Assembly (NCBI GenBank): GCA_024336345.1
Contig: JANFOG010000014.1
Location: 620,001 to 684,000 of the forward strand
Length of the DNA: 64,000 bases
Direction of reading: 5' to 3'
Source: Mariannaea sp. PMI_226
Taxonomy: Eukaryota > Ascomycota > Sordariomycetes > Hypocreales > Nectriaceae
Part shown: positions 56,276 to 64,000 of the stretch, piece by piece
Numbering within the stretch: the stretch's first letter is position 1
How the letters are laid out: every line of letters starts with the position of its first letter
Made by a program: the position numbers and the translations under genes
The notes under the pieces: generated by a model
Told to the model about the DNA's origin: nothing
Databases searched by the model: none
What the model saw: the letters and a program-made list of their open reading frames with translations, nothing else

Positions 56276-56970
56276 CGCGGGAAAATGGGGTTGCTCGTTG
56301 CAGGTGTTCGTTTAGAGTGTACTGAGTAGAAAATCAATCCTTGGATGGTAACCAATTTTCAGCCTGCGTTGGACTATAGCCGAATTTAATACGATCCTCT
56401 GATAGACCGATATCCGTTAAGGAGCTGGATTAGGGATTAAGTCGAAAGGAATCGATGTTACTGAGAAGAAGGACCTTGAGGCATATTATATCAATTCATC
56501 AATGGGATTCAGGATCCACAATGCATGAGGCGTAAACTCCTTGTTCGGGTGAGGTATGTCGTATCTGGCATGCTGCATGACTGCCCATATTCCTATTTGC
56601 CTGGGGGTTCAAAATGTTCACAATTCGGCGCCGAGAAGAAGCTACGCGCGTCACATCACCTGAGCACTGAGACAACTGGCAGCGTAAGCCTGTGCAACTG
56701 CAGCAATGCAGTATTTACCCAGCCAACTGTGCCGATCTCATGCAGACCAGTATGCAGATTCTGTTAAATATGGTATGGCCGTGCTGAATGACCAATGACC
56801 AAATAATGCGGGATCCATAATCTGCTCATTCATTCATTCTGTTGACCTAGAATCTCTCTTGGCCCCTTTTAGGAAAAGAGGGGTTTTTAGGTTTTGATAA
56901 TGTACTGTTACATCTCAGAGAAGCTGTTGCAAACATCATTCAGCCAGAACCAAGGGTACAGCCAGTCGAC
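56276..56970. other. divergent promoter of the GT-like and methyltransferase genes
   Basis: 695 bp between two start codons. A short plus-strand frame (56525-56767) is Cys-rich but lacks a signal peptide or partner exon; not called. Confidence 0.4.
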
Positions 56971-57934
56971 ATGAATTATGAAACCCTCAATAAGGCCAAA
57001 TGGGATGAGCGGGCTCCTGTTGTAAGTGTATTTACTAAAACGTGGTTCACTAAACTTACCATTTGAGCTATACGCTTTAGCATGCGGCCTCTCGAGACTA
57101 CCAAATCCAGGCCTACATCACTAATCCCGACCACATCAGCAACACCGTAAAATTCGACCAGTCACTCCTCGGTGATATTTTCGGACTGAAATGTGTCCAT
57201 TTACAATGTCATATTGGCACAGACACACTTAGCCTCTCCAGACTTGGCGCCACATCTGTTACAGGCCTTGACTTTTCAAGCGCATCACTGGAGCACGCGA
57301 GGAACCTCGCAGCTGCTACGCATCGAACAGGGGGAGAGAGATTGACATTTGTTGAAGCCTCGGTTTATGATGGTCTCAAGGTTTTGCAACCAGGGAGCTT
57401 TGATCTGGTTTTCACGGGGATTGGATCGCTATGCTGGATCCCTAGCATCAAGGACTGGGCCAGAGTCGTGTCAGGCTTGTTAAAGCCAGCAGGACGGTTA
57501 TTTATTCGTGAAGGTCACCCAGTTTTATGGGCGATGGATCGCACTGAGCCGAATAAGCTTGTTATGGAACTTCCTTACTTCGAACGCTCCGAGCCAGTGA
57601 TATTCGATGCAGATAACACATACGTTGAGACAGATGGCCACAAGTTCACGGCAACCAAAAGTGCACAGTTCAATCACGGACTGGGAGAAATCATACAGGC
57701 GTTGCTTTCCGCGGGTCTTCGTATATCCGGTCTGACTGAGCACCAAAGTGTGCCTTGGCCAGCCTTGCCTGCACAGATGAAAGCGGACGACATGGGTGAG
57801 CAAAGGCGACATTTTGTTTTTTAATTTTACAAGAACAATTATTGTTTTCTAACTCATGTTCAGGAGAGTTTAGTTTGATAGACCGGCCTTGGCGGATGCC
57901 ACACTCTTATACACTTCAGGCGATTAAGGAATGA
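56971..57934 (+). CDS. class I SAM-dependent methyltransferase
   Basis: Three exons: 56971-57021, 57081-57795 and 57864-57934 (introns 59 and 68 bp), about 278 residues. Motif I CVHLQCHIGTDTLSLSRLG (55-73) with VTGLDFSS as motif II, then FDLVFTGIGSLCWIPSIKDWARVV and LLKPAGRLFIREGHP are typical of a bacterial and fungal Methyltransf_25/12 group. The short last exon gives the expected family end (LIDRPWRMPHSYTLQA), which supports the final intron. Acceptor unknown. It is divergent from the glycosyltransferase-like gene, so the two may share control. Confidence 0.88.
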
Positions 57935-59257
57935 CACCGGTCAATGACTTGACTGGTTTGCTTCAACGTTGCGCAAACAGAATTCCAGAAATCCAGCAAG
58001 GAGCTAATTTATCTCGAAGGTAAAGAGGCTTTCTTAGGGGACAGTGTAGGGGGTCCCGTTCATCATGCAAGAATAGAACATAGAATTCATTGGGAGACGT
58101 CAAGCCCTCTCCCGGGTCCAAGCTGTGGTGTTGACATTTAAGAGTCAGTAGTTTCATTGATATGAAGGAAGCTTCGATATTTACTTGCGATGGTCTATAA
58201 TTCTGCATTGAATTAAATATTTACTCCATTGTTTCATCTGAGGACGGACCCTCTGGTGCGTTGATGTCTGCATTTGGCCAAGGCGATAAGTGTCACGACT
58301 TGTTCATTTGAACATCACGTACCAGCCACGAACCAAACCTCACCGTGTTATTCGGATGGAAGCCTGTGCAGGGGAGCTTGGAGGCGAACACCCCAAAATC
58401 GTTTTAGACGAGGATGCGAGATTGGTTGAGGCAAAGATTTAGACCATGTATTCGCCGTCATATACTTGAATGGAGACAACGCACTGCAGAATCCTCTTGT
58501 TTGAATCGGTCTGGAAACCATGATCCGACGGAATTATCGAAGCAGCGAAGGATTAGTACTTACTGGACTAATCGCTTCTCAAGGTCCTTCGTCGGTGATT
58601 GTATTCAGAACAAGAGATAGCAAGTAATCTTCAACATGCAGTAAGAAAAAAACATTATTAGTTTTTCTCAGGGAGATGCAAGGTGATTACCGTAAACGTA
58701 TAAACGCGCCATTCTTGCATAGGTAACAACTTATGCGATATTCAACAGCGGGGCTATGGCTCGCACTAAGACTCCGACAAGATTATAGTTGTAATTACAT
58801 TGAGCCGTGTGAGCGAGCCCTGTCCTTGAAATGAACCCTACGCCTCTACAGTTAAAGGGTCGAACTGCCGCCATACGAAAGGCTTATAGAGGTCTCGATG
58901 ATCTCACCGTGAGAGCTCATTCAATCAGCGGTATCTTTAGTAATGCGACAGTCCGAGAGTCCGAGATGTCAGAACCGATTTGGTACTTTTGATTCGTCTA
59001 TAGTTGTGATGTTGCATGACCACCAATCCAAAAGCCGCGTAGTGTAAGCACTAATGTTCCATTTAGTTAGGGGACTAAAATCGCATGGTAGCACTAGGTG
59101 GTCTCGGTCTAGGAATATATAAACGTGTTGACCGAATGAACCATTCCCGTCCCCTGTTCAGCTCTATCACGTCTTGTGTCATCTTTGACCATATTTAATT
59201 CCTACATCTTTACCGACGAAAAAACATCATTTTTCTTCTACTTTGCCAACATTCATC
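57935..59257. other. intergenic region, 1.3 kb
   Basis: No gene recognised. The TATA box of SnoaL-like paralog B lies at its right end. Confidence 0.45.
59116..59123 (+). promoter_or_regulatory. TATA box of SnoaL-like paralog B
   Basis: TATATAAA about 140 bp before the ATG at 59258. Confidence 0.5.
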
Positions 59258-59755
59258 ATGTCTCAAGTTACTCCAGAAGTGGCACAGGCTATCACTCAAA
59301 AGATGACCCGTTATACTCGTTACGTTGACACCAAGCAGTGGGACAAATTCGAAAAAGAAGTTGCCCTGCCCAACGCGAGGTTTACCTACTTCACTCCCGA
59401 CGGCAAGCAGCTGCGTGTGGGCAAAACAACGTACGATTTCGCCACACCAGAGGATCTCGTCAAGACTCTGAGAGAGGTCCATGAAGGCAAACAGATCCTC
59501 CACATGCTAGGCCCAGGAGATTTTGAGGCACTATCGGATGGTAAAGTGAAAGCCGTCTTTTGCATGGAAGACAAGGCCATCGTTCCAAGTCTTGGGAATC
59601 TAGTCGAGATCAGAGGTGGTGGATACTATCATGTGACGTGGAAGGAAGTGAATGGCGAATGGTTCCTGGAGGAACTTCGATTGGAGAGGATATTTGACAG
59701 AATGACCCTCTTGGCACGAATTGGAGTTTTTGTCGTCAATCTTTTGGGACTTTAG
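59258..59755 (+). CDS. SnoaL-like protein with hydrophobic C-terminal tail, paralog B
   Basis: Intronless, 165 residues from ATG 59258 (another ATG, 59243, adds five residues). It aligns along its whole length with paralog A at 50815-51318: TPEVAQAI, RYVDTKQWDKFEKEVALPNARF, GPGDFEAL, VEIRGGGYYHVTWKEVNGEWFLEELRLER. The end (MTLLARIGVFVVNLLGL) is again hydrophobic after a charged stretch, pointing to a conserved tail anchor rather than chance. Catalytic residues cannot be assigned. The two paralogs are on opposite strands about 8 kb apart, with tailoring-type genes between them. Confidence 0.8.
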   Translation: MSQVTPEVAQAITQKMTRYTRYVDTKQWDKFEKEVALPNARFTYFTPDGKQLRVGKTTYDFATPEDLVKTLREVHEGKQILHMLGPGDFEALSDGKVKAVFCMEDKAIVPSLGNLVEIRGGGYYHVTWKEVNGEWFLEELRLERIFDRMTLLARIGVFVVNLLGL

Positions 59756-60690
59756 GACGCAATCAGAAGGCGATTTTGGTTTGACAGATTAAAGGTGAAG
59801 AATTATTCTGTCTAATTTGGACTTGGAACTCTTTATATTGGTGTCTAGATTATGAAATAACGGATCTTTTTTATGTGTTTGTATCGCTCCTTGGGTGGCA
59901 CGCCGGACCGCGGCTCAAGAAGGGAAGTTCGCCAACGTCCCCATCTTGAAAATTGGCTTGGAGTCTGCTCCGTGGGCGAAAGTAATTCCATTACTACTTC
60001 TTCACGAATTCTTGGCAACATATATTCATTTCGAATTACAGAGCCATTAACTCGCAGTCGATACGTCGTTCTCTTCCTCGCCTAATAGCATCCAAGAGTC
60101 TCTTTAATGGTAGGCCAACATGAATGTAGTTGAAATTAGCAATAATGTATTCTGATGCACGATTTTTGTAAGGCATCACTTCTTCAAGTCAGGTAACAAT
60201 GGAAGGAGTATTCTTACGCGCTCAGACGCATATTATCAACGGCGTCACGGCCTCAGTCAATTCTCTCGCGCGAGCCAACGGGGCTGACTTAGTTAGATTC
60301 TTAGGGTTCGGTGATATCATATGCTAGCCACCTTCTTAGTGCTTTCTCTGTATTTTATATTTATTTTGCCACCTTGGATGTCCTGTAATAGGGTGGTGAT
60401 GCAAGCCTTGTCAATATGCTGCTGGTGTCTTCAGCTTGGCACATACTCGAGCCTCGCTCGGCTCTCACCCCCACTTGCACAGCCGCTCTGGCCGCCAAGG
60501 CGTACTTCCAAAGGCGCGCAAGCGAGGGTAGTCAAGATGCCTATTTGCTGGCCTTGTCAATTTTCTTCTTTCCTAAATCTTTTTTTATACACCTGTTGCC
60601 TGCTCTCTCTGCACTTCTTTTTCTTCTCTTCGACACCCCACGTGGTGATTCATTACCCTCATCGCTGAGATAAACCCTCTGTAACAAAAC
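59756..60690. other. intergenic region, 0.9 kb
   Basis: A hydrophobic 115-codon frame at 60321-60668 overlaps CT-rich leader sequence just before the next gene; I regard it as chance. No RNA or repeat was seen. Confidence 0.4.
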
Positions 60691-63276
60691 ATGCCATTCT
60701 ACCCAGAAGGGTATTTACTTAGGTTGTTTTTCTGGTTGTGCGAACAATATGACACAATTCACTCATTTACTCGCAATCTCCTTCCCTTGCAGCGTTTTAG
60801 CACACTATGTCGCTCCATTGGTTTGGGAATTCTCACATTTGTCAGAGACAGAGAAGAACCTCCCAAAGTAGTTGTCACTAGATCTCGAAAACTTGCATTA
60901 GCTCGTTCAGCCATTCACTTACTGCCTGCATTGGTGTCTATTGCGCTCATCACAATAAACGTCAGTGGTTACTTTATCGGCTCTGAGCTCCAAGGCAAAC
61001 AAAATCAAGACTCCCTCAAGCTTGGCTTGTTGCAGGTTGCTGCAAAAACACAGGTACAGGGTCATATCTCCACTGTAGTTCGCATCTAACCATTGGGAAA
61101 GGAGCTTCTTATAGTTTCCAGTCTAGCGACAGTTATATTCCATGTATTGAGAGCAGAATTGATGTTTGGAGATGGTGTGCCGCTTGGTTTGGTTGTCTCA
61201 GGGTGGTCATTCACTCAACTGAGGTGAACTCTCCCTATTTCTCCCTTTTTTCTTAAAGTTTGACATTTTCACCAACACACCTAGTTACTTTTGGTCAGCT
61301 GAGTTCTGGGGCGGAGTTGCTTCGATCAATACCTCATCACGAAGAGTCTGGAGACGATACTTCTTCGTCAGCCTCGTTTTCATATCTGGCATCTTAGCTA
61401 TAATGGCTGGTCCCGCAGCCGCTGTTCTCATGGTACCGCGAATTATGGACTGGTCTATTGGTGGTGGAATATTCTGGATGAATGGTAAGACCATTCCTCT
61501 TTGCACCTCAATTTCACATGCTGATATAATACAGGCAGTGATGCTCAGCTTTGGCCGACTTACCTAGATGCTTCGTACTACTCTGATTTCAACTGCTCAG
61601 ATGAGTGGGCAGATATTATGGACCCTCGATGTGCATCTGCAGGCTTCGCCCCCTTATCTCAGCATTACACGATGTCCTGGACCTATTCAGACGCCCCAGT
61701 CGAGTTCGAATTACAAGACAGGAATCTCAGAAAAATAATGCATGTTATCCCGTCAACGAGAAGCCAATTAGATACATGGGCTTATACAGCCCATGCTGTA
61801 ACAGCGACCATGCAAGATTCCATGAGATCAATGCACGCGAAATCCCTGGCCTACCTTCAGGAACACCCGCTCCCGCCTTCTATTAATGTACCGAACCCAA
61901 ATTTTCTGCTTTATTCCGATTCAAAGAGATATGTGGTACAAACAAAGGCCCCTGCTGTGCGAACGATATGTCTAGATCAAGACACTGTGGATTTCTATTC
62001 TGGTAACCTGATATTGCGATTCCCCATCTTGGAGGAGTATCAGGCCGCTGGAACGATTCCAAATTTGTTTCACAACCTTACAAATGCATACAACTTTGAC
62101 ACGTTGGATGTATCTCAGGATGTGAAAGCCAATCTGTATCGACGACGACTAGTTCAGAACATGGAATCGCTTGACGAAGGAATGTTTAACAGGACTCGAA
62201 GCATCCTCACAATTCCATTATCTATATGGAACCACACAGCCAGTTCAATTGGGATTGTGCTCCTTCTTAATAAAACAGACTCGAACTTGATCACTTATCC
62301 TCATGTGATAACCTGTTCGATCGACGCCCGTTGGGCTAAGGCTAGGTCCATCATTGAGACTACCCAACGGCAGCAACTCGAACACGAATTTGCGCAAACG
62401 ATAACAATTAATCCAGTGAGAACAGAGCTGGATGTTGTGGGGTTTGGCGCTCCAAACTTTGCTCCGTTTAATCCCCCTCGCGACGGTTCTATGACGGTTA
62501 TTCGACTTGACCCCAGCTGGTTTGAAGTGATCTCGCCACTCGTTTCTGAGGTTCCCTATATTATGCGTGCTTACGGACATGACGGGGATAAGCAGACAAC
62601 TCTGGAAAAGATATTAGAATCTGTCGAGTCTGTTGACTCTCTCACTCTTACCAATCTCCAGCAGCTAATTTCGACGTGCATAGCGGATGCCCTGTCGCGC
62701 TGTGGCATGATACAAAACGATCTCCCAGCTCGCTTTCTTACAGCATGGAACAAAGGAAATTGGGCTGTAAATGACACTAACTTAGCAAGAACTATGTTTC
62801 GCAACGGTGATCCCAAGGAGAGTTTTGAAAAGCCCGCGATACTAAATGGGTTCAACACCACTCGTCTTGTTATGAGGGCATATTTCAATGGATATGCATT
62901 GGCAACTAGGGGAGCGTTTGACGTGTTTTGCATAATTATCTTACTGTTACATGCACTGATAGCTGTGGTTCATACTATATGGGTGGTCTTCAATTCGCCC
63001 GAGACAAGCGGAGCGTGGGACAGTATTCTGGAGTTAGTGGTCTTGACACTGAAATCACCAGCGCCCACAGATCCCATCTTGAGCAATACAAGTGCAGGAG
63101 TCAAATCATTTAGAACTGTAGGTTCTGTTGCTTGGGTCGAGAGGCAGCTCATAGGAAATAGTGTTGGTCAAGGTTATCAAAGAAGGGAGCGTATTGTCTT
63201 TAAGGTCCAGGGTGACATCAAAGATCGAGACCCCGATCTACAACTAGAAGTAGACAAAGCATATGATGCTATCTGA
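60691..63276 (+). CDS. large fungal membrane protein with an extracellular domain, function unknown
   Basis: Four exons: 60691-61053, 61102-61223, 61285-61484 and 61535-63276 (introns 48, 61 and 50 bp), about 808 residues. Membrane segments: about 77-95 (LLPALVSIALITINVSGYFIG), 122-140 (LLIVSSLATVIFHVL), 185-210 (FFVSLVFISGILAIMAGPAAAVLMV) and one near 665-690 (FCIIILLLHALIAVVHTIWVVF). About 450 residues between the third and fourth carry several N-X-S/T sites, so this part is probably outside the cell or in the lumen. A short polar tail follows. The layout recurs in many Pezizomycotina proteins without assigned function. Confidence 0.8.
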
Positions 63277-63655
63277 TATTAATGATAAAGCTAGAATATA
63301 CAACATTTCCCGTACTTTTTTCCCTATACCAAATACAGAACGTTGCTCCTGCAGATTGAGGCGGTGGTGTAAGGACATGGCGAGATATTCGTGGCCAAGG
63401 AATTAAGTACCTCTGCATAAAATGACAGTACCCATAGCTACTAGTATCTGTGTACGGTCTTCACGGTGCAATAGTAAGTTGCGCTTGCTGATATCATGGC
63501 TCAATGCAATCAGGTGCAACGATGTGAATATGATAAGAGTAAAATTTCATTAAATCTGTGATTCAACCAAGCTGGGGAGCTTTGAAGCAAACTCATGTCC
63601 CATATCATCATGATCAGCCCATTCCCAAATTCCCAAACATAATATCATAACGTCA
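63277..63655. other. convergent 3' spacer
   Basis: 379 bp with no recognisable feature. Confidence 0.45.
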
Positions 63656-64000
63656 TTAATCCGAGCTGCTGCTGCTAGAGCTGGAGCCTCTTCTCTTGTG
63701 ATGACCGTAACCATGATCCTCGTAGTTCTTCTTCTTCTTGTGCCTGTCGTTGTGTTAGCGATCTTGAAATAATCCTGGCAGTCAAAAGCAGAGGATTGTA
63801 GTACTCACTTCTTGACCTTGTTCTCCAAGAAGTTGGCGCCGATGGCACCAGCAGCTGCGGCACCTAGACTGCCCAGCATACCACCTCCAGCCTTATGAGC
63901 AGCCCATGCAGCAGCTCCTCCTCCAACTAGAGTGGCTCCAAGACCTCGTTCGCCATCAGGGCCGACCTGCCCTGGCTGACCTGGCTGACCTGGAGGGTAC
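63656..64000 (-). CDS. glycine-zipper-type protein, 3' part
   Basis: Runs off the right edge. Visible exons on the minus strand: 64000-63809 and 63743-63656 with a 65-bp intron. The protein reads from a Pro/Gly/Gln-rich stretch (PPGQPGQPGQ) into a Gly/Ala-rich helix pair (LVGGGAAAWAAHKAGGGMLG, AAAAGAIGANFLENKVKK), then a His/Lys-rich tail ending in a serine run. This resembles fungal glycine-zipper proteins that may associate with membranes. The N-terminus lies outside the window. Confidence 0.7.

Noticed and set aside
60321..60668. Hydrophobic 115-codon frame just before the 808-residue membrane protein
   Set aside because: Sits in T/C-rich leader DNA, where hydrophobic frames arise easily; it does not join the downstream gene in frame.

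Overview
The window reads as nuclear DNA of a filamentous ascomycete (Pezizomycotina). Genes carry many short introns (mostly 48-96 bp, GTRAGT-type donors, CTAAC/CTGAC-like branch sites), two Zn2Cys6 regulators with fungal-specific transcription-factor domains are present, and there are fungal-only families (homeobox plus C2H2 regulator, rhodopsin-like SAT4-type membrane protein) and nuclear tRNA genes with an anticodon-loop intron. The species cannot be named from sequence alone. No virus, CRISPR array, rRNA or intact transposon was seen.

Layout. 0-8.9 kb is a fairly dense, conserved-looking block: a homeobox/C2H2 regulator (minus), a conserved PPxY protein, an omega-type glutathione S-transferase, an XAP5/FAM50 protein and a small membrane protein. 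8.9-15.6 kb is gene-poor, with one calcineurin-like phosphoesterase, an (AT)n tract and an AT-rich island. 15.6-24.9 kb holds an Mtr-type neutral amino-acid permease, then a compact group: a cupin protein and a fumarylacetoacetase sharing a divergent promoter, followed by a Zn2Cys6 regulator. CGG-C-CCG inverted elements lie in that promoter and before the regulator. A seven-exon rhodopsin-like membrane protein follows (26.4-27.9 kb).

29.9-40.6 kb looks like a second catabolic group: an Asp-nucleophile alpha/beta hydrolase, a short-chain dehydrogenase, a monocarboxylate-type MFS carrier, a Zn2Cys6 regulator and a type II haloacid dehalogenase-like enzyme. GTGCCGG-type motifs occur upstream of four of the five genes, with a triple tandem copy before the dehalogenase. 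This suggests uptake and stepwise oxidation or hydrolysis of a small, possibly halogenated or epoxidised substrate; the substrate is unknown.

41.7-47.4 kb carries a TatD-type nuclease, a D-amino-acid oxidase without an obvious peroxisomal C-terminus, and an allantoate-permease-like ACS carrier. 49.4-59.8 kb holds two unrelated class I methyltransferases, two paralogous SnoaL-like proteins with hydrophobic C-terminal tails, a GT-B-like glycosyltransferase of bacterial flavour, a NAPE-PLD-type metallo-beta-lactamase hydrolase and a tandem pair of intron-containing tRNA-Gly(GCC) genes. It looks like small-molecule tailoring without a core synthase. The window ends with an 808-residue membrane protein and the 3' part of a glycine-zipper protein.

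All exon coordinates were derived by eye from splice signals, frame continuity and family patterns. They are predictions, not transcript evidence.
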